Part shown: piece by piece, positions 1 through 7,822 of the stretch | Layout: the number at the start of each line of letters is the position of its first letter | Numbering within the stretch: the first letter of the stretch is position 1 | Source: Muribaculaceae bacterium | Lineage (GTDB): Bacteria > Bacteroidota > Bacteroidia > Bacteroidales > Muribaculaceae | DNA: 33,047 nucleotides | Assembly: GCA_017453505.1 (NCBI GenBank) | Contig: JAFTEU010000144.1 | Span: 1 to 33,047, forward strand | Direction: 5' to 3' | Program-made: the position numbers and the translations under genes | The notes under the pieces: model-generated | Told to the model about the DNA's origin: nothing | The model's input: only the letters and a program-made list of their open reading frames with translations | Database searches by the model: none

Positions 1-2896
1 CATTAACTACGTGAGTGCGCCCCGTTTGTTCAAGCTTTTCTATGCCAAAAGTAAGCAAATAATCTCTAACAGATGGGTACTCATCAATGTCATAATTACG
101 AGAAGGAAATGTAGCGATCAGCCATAGATTTGCCCATTCATATCCGTACCTTTTTATGTCACGGCCACGCAAAATCGGTCGTATTAGTTCCGCCGTTTTT
201 GCGCGCTCATCTTCACTCTGGCAATTAGCAAGTATTTCATCGCGTTTCTCAGTCGAAATAATAAAGGCTTCATTGTAGCCAGTAAGGACTCCACGATAGA
301 TTTGGATATCCCAATCTTTAAGTGGGGTACCTACGGCTTCAATCTTCCTTTTGATGCTCTGCTCAATCTCGGAGAGAATGACCCAGCTATCGGACGACGA
401 GAAACTGTTGATTGAGTGTTGTTGCTGCACAAAAACGCTCAAATTTTTCACACTGTCCTTATTCTGTTTGTTAGTAACAGCGCAGACCGTTTCGTGTCTG
501 TTTTCGCCTTTTGCGAATAGCAGGATGTTTGTATCAACTGTTGCGCTCTCAAAGATCTTTACGCCTGCAAAATCAATGAGCAGCATTGGGTTTGTATTCT
601 TGGCAAAGAACTCTCTTGTTTTCTCGCCATAGCCAGCCCTCATCCACTTATTGGATGTTATATAACACAGGTGGCCACCCTGCTTAAGCAGTTGCCATCC
701 GCGCTCATAGAATAAGCCATAAATGTCGCCCGTTCGAGCAAAGGTCTTATAGTCACATTTTTCATACAGCTTTGCATACGAGCCTCCATCCTTTTGCAAC
801 TGAATGTATGGAGGATTGCCAATGACGATATCAAAGCCTTCGGTAATTCCGAACATCCATTCAGGATCAAAGAACTGTGCTACAGCGTTCTGGTCATAAG
901 GGTTCCAACTCGCCAATTGAAGGGCATCATTGGTATCGATGGCATGTCCACTAGAGAGCAATTCCGATAATTCGGTGCGAAGTTGCGCATCACGGTCACG
1001 CAAACGGCGTTTCGTGGCTGCCGATTTTGCCATGAAGTGCTGGTGGCGGATTTCGGTCAACTTAGCTCGTGCCTCAACAATCAAGCGGGGCGTGTCATCA
1101 AAGACGTTGAGCTGCACCGCTTCGCGTCGTTTCAATGCCAAGAGTGAGTTGGCTGCGACAAACTTTGTTTCAAGATTGGGCAATACAGGAATGCCGAAAT
1201 TGGGCTTATTCTCATCACGGTCACATTCGCAAATCAACGAGATGAAGAAACGGAGTTTGCTGATTTGCGTCGCAATACACTGAATATCGCTACCATAGAT
1301 GCAGTTCTCGATGATTGCAAGTTTCAGCTTGTAGTCGCTCTCCTCGGGATTGATGCGTTTCAGCACTTCTACGATACGCTTGAGTGCTCCCATCGGGAAG
1401 GCGCCAGAGCCACAAGCGGGGTCAAGAATCTTAACCGCTCTCAATCGCTCAGCAATTACGTTGTAACTATCTCGATGTGATTCATCAGGCTCGAATTCCT
1501 CGGCGAAAAGAGAGCGTACGACTGGCGTGTCACCCAGATACTGGATGAGCGACTCGTCAACCATATAGTTCACGATTTCGCGAGGAGTATAGAACGAACC
1601 GCTGCTGTTGCGGGCGCTTTCTTGGGTCTCGGGATTATATGCTCCAAGCAGGTTCTCAAAGACTTTGCCGAGCAACTCGGGATCGAGAGCTACCTGCTGC
1701 TCCTCGGGAGAGTTCTCCTCGATGGTGAAGTTGTATCGCTTCAAGATGGACAGCAATCCTCTTTCAGGCTCAAAGAACAGCACATTAGGAACAATGGCTC
1801 GATGTTTAAAACGACCATTTACAAATGTGCGGTCATTGCGGCTAAAGCCATCATAGTTATATGTCTTTTCTACCCCATCAATACTACGAGCCTTGTCAAG
1901 ACACTCAAACAATCCACCATTGACAAACGGAACCGTAGAGAACAATTCAATCACTTCGTCCTCGCTGATAGAGAAAAGTTCTTCGTAGCGGTATTTATTC
2001 TTCACGTCACGACTGGCATTATGAGCAAAGCCACGGCGATTGCCATCCTCATCAACGATAGCCCTGTTTAGAGTCGCAAAGAACAGGTTCTGAAGGATGG
2101 CATTATAGTAATCGCCCTTAGATAAGCTCATCGGATCAAAATCCCTAAGGATTAAGCGCAGATAATCAACGTCAAAAATCTTGTCAGGAACAAGCTGCTT
2201 CTGCTTGATAAACCAGACAAACATAATGCGGGTAATCATGCGGATGATTTTCGTTTCCAATCCTTCACGGTCATCATCAGGAGTGGTCGTATCTCCAGGA
2301 AATGTGACATGAGATTCGGGATCAATAGCCCATGAATACCAATCAAACAAATCGTTGTAGAACTGCTTGGTAAGGACATCCACAGAGAAAGCCTTGGTGA
2401 TGTCATCTAAAGTCAGGGCACTGTTCTTTAGTGACTTAAACTGGTCGATGGCAGTTCTTCCACCATGACCTTCGCCCAACAGATAGGTGAAGCGCTTGGT
2501 GTTGGTTGATTGTTTCTCATATTTACCATCTTCGTTAAATCCCCATACCTCACTAACATATGAAAAGCGCAGGATTGATTCGTTCTTCTTGAAGCAGAAC
2601 ATAAACGCACCAGCAAAGCCGTTCATACGCCAATCGCTGGTGAGCAGGTTACGGATAGCAACCTTATTGTTTTCGATGTGTACACTGTCACATAGCTCAA
2701 CCTCATAAATTCCGATGGTTTTGCCATCATTAAGCGATATCTTACCCAAGTATAACGCCGAGCGAGCAATGTCCTTATTCACATTAACTTCTGCTGTATG
2801 GATATAAAACTCGACCTTGTTGCCAAAGATATCATGCAGCAGTTCCTGCCAATTCTCTCGGTTGTATTTTGATTCGATGACTGATTTATAGTCCAT
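1..2896 (-). CDS. Eco57I/type IIG-class N6-adenine DNA methyltransferase (restriction-modification), C-terminus outside window
   Basis: Reading the minus strand from the ATG at 2896 gives one open frame of 965 codons that leaves the window at base 1, so the protein is incomplete at its C-terminus. It has the AdoMet-binding motif I DPACGSG (residues 492-498) and the catalytic motif IV NPPY (694-697), the signature of gamma-class N6-adenine methyltransferases that modify DNA. Just before motif I is SGSFYTPREIV (432-442), typical of Eco57I/PglX-like enzymes. Near the left edge, the stretch with GVLTGYNEAF and LIRPILRGRDI resembles a TaqI-like target-recognition domain. Residues 1-400 are long and not assigned; I see no clear PD-(D/E)XK nuclease motif there. 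It starts 30 nt after the helicase stop, so the two are probably one operon. The likely role is to mark self DNA for a phage-defence system (inference). An alternative is a self-contained type IIG enzyme with an unrecognised nuclease. Confidence 0.9.
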   Translation of the reverse strand, partial: MDYKSVIESKYNRENWQELLHDIFGNKVEFYIHTAEVNVNKDIARSALYLGKISLNDGKTIGIYEVELCDSVHIENNKVAIRNLLTSDWRMNGFAGAFMFCFKKNESILRFSYVSEVWGFNEDGKYEKQSTNTKRFTYLLGEGHGGRTAIDQFKSLKNSALTLDDITKAFSVDVLTKQFYNDLFDWYSWAIDPESHVTFPGDTTTPDDDREGLETKIIRMITRIMFVWFIKQKQLVPDKIFDVDYLRLILRDFDPMSLSKGDYYNAILQNLFFATLNRAIVDEDGNRRGFAHNASRDVKNKYRYEELFSISEDEVIELFSTVPFVNGGLFECLDKARSIDGVEKTYNYDGFSRNDRTFVNGRFKHRAIVPNVLFFEPERGLLSILKRYNFTIEENSPEEQQVALDPELLGKVFENLLGAYNPETQESARNSSGSFYTPREIVNYMVDESLIQYLGDTPVVRSLFAEEFEPDESHRDSYNVIAERLRAVKILDPACGSGAFPMGALKRIVEVLKRINPEESDYKLKLAIIENCIYGSDIQCIATQISKLRFFISLICECDRDENKPNFGIPVLPNLETKFVAANSLLALKRREAVQLNVFDDTPRLIVEARAKLTEIRHQHFMAKSAATKRRLRDRDAQLRTELSELLSSGHAIDTNDALQLASWNPYDQNAVAQFFDPEWMFGITEGFDIVIGNPPYIQLQKDGGSYAKLYEKCDYKTFARTGDIYGLFYERGWQLLKQGGHLCYITSNKWMRAGYGEKTREFFAKNTNPMLLIDFAGVKIFESATVDTNILLFAKGENRHETVCAVTNKQNKDSVKNLSVFVQQQHSINSFSSSDSWVILSEIEQSIKRKIEAVGTPLKDWDIQIYRGVLTGYNEAFIISTEKRDEILANCQSEDERAKTAELIRPILRGRDIKRYGYEWANLWLIATFPSRNYDIDEYPSVRDYLLTFGIEKLEQTGRTHVVN

Positions 2897-2926
2897 ATTG
2901 TTCTACTTTGTACTTTGTCTGGTTAA

Positions 2927-5900
2927 TTATTGAAAACTTTCTGAAAGGATGATATCCACCTCGCTTTCGAGCGAGTTGCGCTGGCCTTCATCAGCAAGGA
3001 AATAGTCATTATATTTTTTAGCCATTTCAATAATCTCATTAAGGGCATCATCTTTAGTAAGAGTGCCTCTGGTCATCTGGCGGTGCATTCGTTGCAATCT
3101 TTTAGGGATATAGGTAATCACACCACGCTCTGCAAGAGACTTCAGATGACTTACAAGAATACGAGTATCCGTATCTTGGATGTCACGCAAGAAGGCATCA
3201 ACAAAACTGAGAGCAGTGGTCACCTGTACACCCAGGTTCCCTTTCACAACACCGGTGTTCTCGGTGCTATTTTTCTCTTGATTGATTGCTAACTGGAATG
3301 CAGCACAGGCCCTGTTGATCTGGTCATGGTGCTGTTCGATACGTTCCACCTTAGGTTCTTCGGGAGAAGCCTTGAAGAAGTTGAGTGCCTCAATGTTCGG
3401 CACTTCAACAGCCACAGAATCTGAAGCACGATAAAATGCTTTACGTAAATTCGTCTTCAGGAACACCAAGGTTTCTTGGCTTATAGTCTTTTCGTCAACC
3501 GTTTTTGGGCATCGTCCAGTACGACTGCGGGGTGACATCCTGGCTATACGGTTATACTCCTTTCGATTATTCACGTACAAGGATCGCAACTCCTCATAGA
3601 ATGGTAACTCAAGATCGCGCTCTGTCGCTTCCACGTTTTCAACAAATAGACGGTCAAGGTCCGGGTCAATGATTTCAGCGTCTGAATAGATCTGGTTATC
3701 TTCACCGAAGGTTGTATGGAAGGTCTGCAGTTTTGATAGAGCAGTTCTGTTGAGATTGATTTCCCTGTCACCTTCACGTGAGGGGTAGAAAACATAATTA
3801 TAGATAGTGTCTGAAACGGATCCGATACGGTTGACACGTCCAATGCGTTGCATGAGTTTGGTCGAGTTCCACGGAGTATCGTAGTTGATGATGATATTGC
3901 TACGGTGCAGGTTGACACCCTCTGCCAGCGCATCAGTCGTAATGATGATGCGGTACTTGTCCTCCTTTTTCTTGAAGTTAGCATCAAAATTGGCACGTAT
4001 GGTTTTGAACAGCTGGGCACGGTTTAACGACGAAATAACCAAGACGTCGTCACGGTTAATTCGACGTGCAAGATACTCTACTGTGTCAAACGACTCAGAG
4101 AAGACGACGATCCGTTGGCCAACATTTATGGCTGGGTCGAACAACTCGTTTTCGAGAAGTCTGGCAAAAGTGTCATATTTTGAATCGTCCGCTTCGGTCA
4201 CAGTATCCCAGTCTTCACACATTCTTTCAAGCACAGCCTGATCAGCTTTCAGCTCTTCAAGGAATTCGGGTTTGAAATCTTCGGGTTTGAAAACAGCATT
4301 TTTGGGATTAGCTTCTGCTTTGCTGTCGATTCTCTCCTCTATTTCTTCATCAGTCATTCCCTTGGCATACATGGCATTTATGTCAAGGTCTGGAGCAATG
4401 AACACCTTGCCCTTATCAAACATGTCAATCATGTTTTGATTGGCTTGTCGGAAGCGATCGAGTGATGTCTTAAAAGAATGGAAACTGCTCTCCAGCCTCT
4501 TGACCAAGCCGGTTTTGCGGATTGATGCCAAAGATCGGGAAACCAATTCCGCATTGTCATATTTTCCTTGTGAGACCTCAGGTCTTAGTCCTGCGATTGC
4601 CTGATAACGCGCGTACAGCAGGTCTTTCAACAGATGTTCAATCGTTTCCTCAAATATCTTTGCCAAATGCTCATTTAACTCATAGCCTTCTTCCCGAGGC
4701 TTTGCCACCTTCGGGAAGCCATGAATATCTTTCCTGTAGCGTGGTATACTCTCAATATCAGTTCGTGTTCGACGCACGGTAATTGGTTTAATGATCCGAG
4801 AGCGCACACGTTCTGCCAGTCGTTTATATTCGGCTAAATGATAGTTGGGATCTCGACGCAATTTTTTGAATTCACTATCAAGAGGGCTGAAGAACGATGT
4901 TAAGTTAGTAACGCCATCGATTGTGCATCGGCGCGGATCCTGGAACAATAACAGCTCATGGTAAATGTCCATAGGAGTATTGTTCATCGGCGTAGCCGTA
5001 ATGAGCATTACTTTCTTCTTATATCCACCAATATAGCCTGTCTCAATTCGTGGCATTTTACAGATTTCTTGTAAACGCTGAAAAGCGCCAGTCGAATGAT
5101 TACGGAAGTTGTGTGCCTCATCAACTAGTACCATGTCATACTCATCAGCATTCCAGTAATTGAAATTATCTGGATCAAGCACCTTGTCCAAGCTGCCGTT
5201 TGATATGAACTTAGTGTATTTGTCAATACCGAAGTCATGGAAAGTGGATTTCCAGTTTTCCTCTACAGCAGGAGGATATACAACAAGTATCTTGGAGTGG
5301 TCTATTCCGTTTTCCATGATAAACCGTTTTGTAATCATCGTAGCAATAACGGTTTTACCAAGACCAACCACATCCGCCAGGATGAAACCGTCGCATTTCA
5401 AAAGTTTCTGGAAACCCTCATTCACAGCATCAATCTGGTACTCCAGCTTTGAGTAGCCTTCTGGCATCTCAAACGGATCATAGTTGTCTTCGCCTTTAAT
5501 GCGATCACCAAAAAACTCTATGAGCATTTTAATATAGACCTCGTAAGGCGTAGCATCACTGCCAAGGTATGTTTCATCGACGTTCTTCTGCAGGTCAACA
5601 GCCTCGATTGGACAATCAATAGCTTCTTCCCACAGCACTTCAAACTCATTCTTTGCAAAAGAGACATCATCGTTATCACGTAGCATGACATTGAACTCAT
5701 ACTGCGATTTGTCAGAGATTCCCAATCCATTGCCTGTGAGATTACTCGATCCAGTGATTGCAGCAGCATCTAACGTATGCTCATTGAAATTCTCTGGATA
5801 AAGAATATAAATCTTGGCATGAATCTTCTTTCCCGGGTGAGCCCTCAACTCCAGTTTGCCACATTTCAAGTCGTCTATCATTTGGAAGATACCGTCCTCG

Positions 5901-6217
5901 ATATTCTTTGCATACTTGGAATGCTCCAAATCTAGTTTATATTGGGCAAGATAGTCTGCCTTAGTTGCTTCTGGATTTTCGAAGAAGATAACGCCTCTGT
6001 TATGAGCATCAGCAATATATTTGTCAACATCAATTCCTATTAAAATGCGGACCTTCTCAATCGAATTCAGGAAAGGTCTTAGTGCAAAATAGCCAGAGGC
6101 ACGCAAGAACCCAACGACAGAATCCAAACGAGTGATATTCGGGTTGTTTTCCAATACGCCCTCAAACTGTTTAATGAGGGTATTGCCGTCTCTATTAGTA
6201 AAAAATTTGGTACTCAT
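2927..6217 (-). CDS. PLD-like nuclease domain fused to SNF2/SSL2-type DEAH helicase
   Basis: This is a 1096-residue protein. The start is placed at the ATG at 6217; the frame also has a TTG two codons upstream, which is less likely. The N-terminal domain (about 1-200) resembles phospholipase-D/HKD nucleases, with HAK (H133, K135) and then GSSNLTG (156-162). The canonical Asp after HxK is not obvious. A superfamily 2 helicase core follows: a Q-type region with YQIDAV near 261, Walker A VVGLGKT with K288, DEAH at 366-369 and motif III-like LITATPMNN. The second lobe contains VVFSESFDT, TDALAEGVNLHRSN and motif VI LMQRIGRVNRIGS. Such proteins translocate on double-stranded DNA. With the methyltransferase 30 nt downstream, the pair looks like a restriction system in which this protein supplies translocation and perhaps cleavage (inference). 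DISARM also combines helicase, PLD protein and methylase, but as separate genes plus drmB, which is not seen here. Confidence 0.92.
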   Translation of the reverse strand: MSTKFFTNRDGNTLIKQFEGVLENNPNITRLDSVVGFLRASGYFALRPFLNSIEKVRILIGIDVDKYIADAHNRGVIFFENPEATKADYLAQYKLDLEHSKYAKNIEDGIFQMIDDLKCGKLELRAHPGKKIHAKIYILYPENFNEHTLDAAAITGSSNLTGNGLGISDKSQYEFNVMLRDNDDVSFAKNEFEVLWEEAIDCPIEAVDLQKNVDETYLGSDATPYEVYIKMLIEFFGDRIKGEDNYDPFEMPEGYSKLEYQIDAVNEGFQKLLKCDGFILADVVGLGKTVIATMITKRFIMENGIDHSKILVVYPPAVEENWKSTFHDFGIDKYTKFISNGSLDKVLDPDNFNYWNADEYDMVLVDEAHNFRNHSTGAFQRLQEICKMPRIETGYIGGYKKKVMLITATPMNNTPMDIYHELLLFQDPRRCTIDGVTNLTSFFSPLDSEFKKLRRDPNYHLAEYKRLAERVRSRIIKPITVRRTRTDIESIPRYRKDIHGFPKVAKPREEGYELNEHLAKIFEETIEHLLKDLLYARYQAIAGLRPEVSQGKYDNAELVSRSLASIRKTGLVKRLESSFHSFKTSLDRFRQANQNMIDMFDKGKVFIAPDLDINAMYAKGMTDEEIEERIDSKAEANPKNAVFKPEDFKPEFLEELKADQAVLERMCEDWDTVTEADDSKYDTFARLLENELFDPAINVGQRIVVFSESFDTVEYLARRINRDDVLVISSLNRAQLFKTIRANFDANFKKKEDKYRIIITTDALAEGVNLHRSNIIINYDTPWNSTKLMQRIGRVNRIGSVSDTIYNYVFYPSREGDREINLNRTALSKLQTFHTTFGEDNQIYSDAEIIDPDLDRLFVENVEATERDLELPFYEELRSLYVNNRKEYNRIARMSPRSRTGRCPKTVDEKTISQETLVFLKTNLRKAFYRASDSVAVEVPNIEALNFFKASPEEPKVERIEQHHDQINRACAAFQLAINQEKNSTENTGVVKGNLGVQVTTALSFVDAFLRDIQDTDTRILVSHLKSLAERGVITYIPKRLQRMHRQMTRGTLTKDDALNEIIEMAKKYNDYFLADEGQRNSLESEVDIILSESFQ

Positions 6218-6321
6218 CGACAAACTTTAATTCCAATGTTATGATCACACAAAATTCATCAATTCAAACACTTAACAATAAGTTACTATTAATTCCAAAG
6301 ACAATTTTGCGCAATCTTGTG

Positions 6322-6353
6322 CAAAGTTACACAAAAACATTCAATGGAGCAAG
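6322..6353 (-). promoter_or_regulatory. Candidate promoter for helicase-methyltransferase operon
   Basis: On the minus strand CTTG (6353-6350) is followed after 20 nt by TAACTTTG (6329-6322). This fits the Bacteroidetes primary sigma pattern TTTG-N19-21-TAnnTTTG with one mismatch in the upstream element. Transcription would start near 6315, leaving a leader of about 100 nt before the ATG at 6217. Confidence 0.45.
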
Positions 6354-6393
6354 CCCATCTGAAAAACCGACAACTGGAAACCAGCATTTCAAC

Positions 6394-6426
6394 ATTGACA
6401 TCTGCCTGCCCGTTGTTGTACCTTTG
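6394..6426 (+). promoter_or_regulatory. Candidate plus-strand promoter far upstream of holA
   Basis: ATTG (6394-6397) is followed after 21 nt by TACCTTTG (6419-6426), a good match to the Bacteroidetes -7 element. Transcription would begin near 6433, some 230 nt before holA. It could drive a long holA leader or a small RNA. No reading frame of note begins directly after it. Confidence 0.35.
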
Positions 6427-6601
6427 CCGCAAGAGACAGAAAACAGGCTTTAACCTTCGTTAACAATCCCGCCCCACCTCTTCACGATAATCGCCACATC
6501 GCGACAAGGCTGATAATGAACGAATTACCGCAAATCACCTTGCTGAGCCCACTTTGCTTTTTGACATCACCTCATTTCATAGTCTCTCCCCCGAAAACCC
6601 A

Positions 6602-6628
6602 AAAACTGAAAACTGAAAACTGAAAACT
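6602..6628 (+). repeat. 7-bp tandem repeat, unit AAAACTG, nearly 4 copies
   Basis: Three exact copies of AAAACTG plus a six-base partial copy lie immediately upstream of the holA -7 box. The tract occupies the place where the upstream promoter element would be expected, so a change in copy number could alter spacing or activity. Confidence 0.85.
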
Positions 6629-6634
6629 ATTTAC

Positions 6635-6642
6635 TACCTTTG
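6635..6642 (+). promoter_or_regulatory. Candidate -7 element of holA promoter
   Basis: TACCTTTG fits TAnnTTTG and lies 22 nt before the holA ATG, the same spacing class as the other promoters in this window. No TTTG-like element is found 19-21 nt upstream; that place is filled by the AAAACTG repeat. Confidence 0.5.
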
Positions 6643-6664
6643 CACAACCAAACAGATCCACAAC

Positions 6665-7711
6665 ATGGCAGTAAAGCGAGAAACGGTTACATTCAGCTCC
6701 TTGAACAAGGAAATCAAGGGCGGCAACTTCAGGAACATCTACGTCCTCCAGGGCGAAGAGCCTTACTTCATCGACCGGCTCCAGCAGCTCATCATCGACA
6801 CCGCCCTCACCGAGGACCAGCGCGACTTCAACCTCACCCTGTACTACGGCAACACCGCCAATGTCCGCGAGGTCATCAGCAATTGCCGCCAGTATCCGTC
6901 ATTCTCCCAGTACAAGGTCATCGTCGTGCGTGAGGCACAACTCATCGCCAAGCAGCCAGGCCACAAGAACGACCTCGACCTGCTCGCATCCTATGCCGAG
7001 AAGCCACTCGCCTCGACCATCCTCGTCATCTGCCACAAGGGATCAGCGCTCAAGAGCAAACCCTTCACCGATGCCCTCAAGGCCACCAAGAGCGGCATCG
7101 TCTTCAGTTCCGACAAGGTGCGCGAGGGACGCGACCTCGAGACGATGATCGTCAGCTATGCCAACTCGCTGGGCTGCAACATCGACAGCAAGGCCACCAG
7201 CATGCTCGCCGACCACATCGGCACCGACATCGCCCGCCAGTTCAGTGAGCTCGACAAACTCGCCATGCTCACCGATGACAACAACATCACACCCTTGCTC
7301 ATCGAGCAGAACGTCGGCATCAGCAAGGACTTCAACAACTTTGAGCTCGAGGACGCGCTCAGCCGCCGTGATGCCGCCAAGGCCTTCCGCATCGTCGATT
7401 ACTTCGAGCACAACCCCAAGAACAATCCCTCGATGGTCAGCGTGGCCATGCTGTTCTCGTTCTTCTCCAATGTCCTGCTTGCCGCAACAGCACACGACAA
7501 GTCGGCCGAGGGCATCATGGCAGTCGTGGGCACACGCAGCCAGTGGCGAGCCCGCAAGTTCCTGGAAGCCACTCGCATGTACAACACGCGCTCGCTGGTC
7601 AATATCATCGGATACCTGCGCGAGTGCGACACGCGCAGCAAGGGCATCGGCTCACGTCAAGACCAGTATGCACTGCTCAAGGAGCTGGTCTATAAAATCC
7701 TCCATGCCTGA
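6665..7711 (+). CDS. holA: DNA polymerase III subunit delta
   Basis: A 348-residue protein of the usual HolA length. The delta subunit belongs to the clamp-loader complex in the cytoplasm and opens the beta sliding clamp so that it can be placed on DNA. The N-terminus contains the typical strand-turn YVLQGEEPYFID near residues 26-37. KVIVVREAQLI (about 84-94) corresponds to the family's mid-domain strand, and the C-terminal helical domain with GSRQDQYALLKELV matches the HolA collar domain. The ATG at 6665 follows the TACCTTTG box by 22 nt. It appears to be transcribed alone, because a T-rich hairpin follows at 7734-7755. The base composition is markedly G+C-rich compared with the restriction genes to the left, as expected for a resident core gene. 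Confidence 0.93.
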   Translation: MAVKRETVTFSSLNKEIKGGNFRNIYVLQGEEPYFIDRLQQLIIDTALTEDQRDFNLTLYYGNTANVREVISNCRQYPSFSQYKVIVVREAQLIAKQPGHKNDLDLLASYAEKPLASTILVICHKGSALKSKPFTDALKATKSGIVFSSDKVREGRDLETMIVSYANSLGCNIDSKATSMLADHIGTDIARQFSELDKLAMLTDDNNITPLLIEQNVGISKDFNNFELEDALSRRDAAKAFRIVDYFEHNPKNNPSMVSVAMLFSFFSNVLLAATAHDKSAEGIMAVVGTRSQWRARKFLEATRMYNTRSLVNIIGYLRECDTRSKGIGSRQDQYALLKELVYKILHA

Positions 7712-7733
7712 CACTGGATTTGTCTTTTTTTTG

Positions 7734-7755
7734 ACCGTTTTCGCTAAAAAACGGT
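7734..7755 (+). terminator. Probable intrinsic terminator after holA
   Basis: Eight-base perfect arms ACCGTTTT (7734-7741) and AAAACGGT (7748-7755) enclose a 6-nt loop and are followed by ATCTTTATTGTG. A run of eight T lies just before the left arm, so the hairpin may also work partly in reverse. Confidence 0.6.
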
Positions 7756-7761
7756 ATCTTT

Positions 7762-7795
7762 ATTGTGTTATTATGGTGATAATTAACTACATTTG
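7762..7795 (+). promoter_or_regulatory. Candidate promoter of GH53 gene
   Basis: TACATTTG at 7788-7795 fits TAnnTTTG, with ATTG at 7762-7765, 22 nt upstream. The box overlaps the upstream TTG codon of the open frame at 7793, which argues that translation begins at the later ATG at 7823. Confidence 0.5.
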
Positions 7796-7822
7796 CACAA
7801 CTTCAACCAAAATGACACAGAT

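Larger units (their letters stand above)
6218..6664. other. Intergenic region between the restriction unit and holA
   Basis: About 450 bp with no convincing gene. A 70-codon frame at 6241-6453 has no family resemblance, and its interior is crossed by promoter-like boxes. The region holds a minus-strand promoter candidate for the helicase operon, two plus-strand TAnnTTTG boxes and a short tandem repeat just before holA. The left part is A+T-rich like the restriction genes. The right part changes towards the composition of holA, so a junction of imported and resident DNA may lie here (inference). No direct repeats or tRNA remnant were recognised. Confidence 0.6.

Noticed and set aside
1265..2071. 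Plus-strand open frames over the left 2.9 kb
   Set aside because: They are shadows of the large minus-strand methyltransferase, which is open over the entire stretch and carries clear motifs.
1..6217. Complete DISARM or BREX system
   Set aside because: No drmB, drmA, brxL, pglZ or other marker gene is visible; only the two genes described are supported within the window.
6241..6453. A 70-codon frame between the helicase and holA
   Set aside because: No recognisable features; crossed by promoter-like boxes on both strands.
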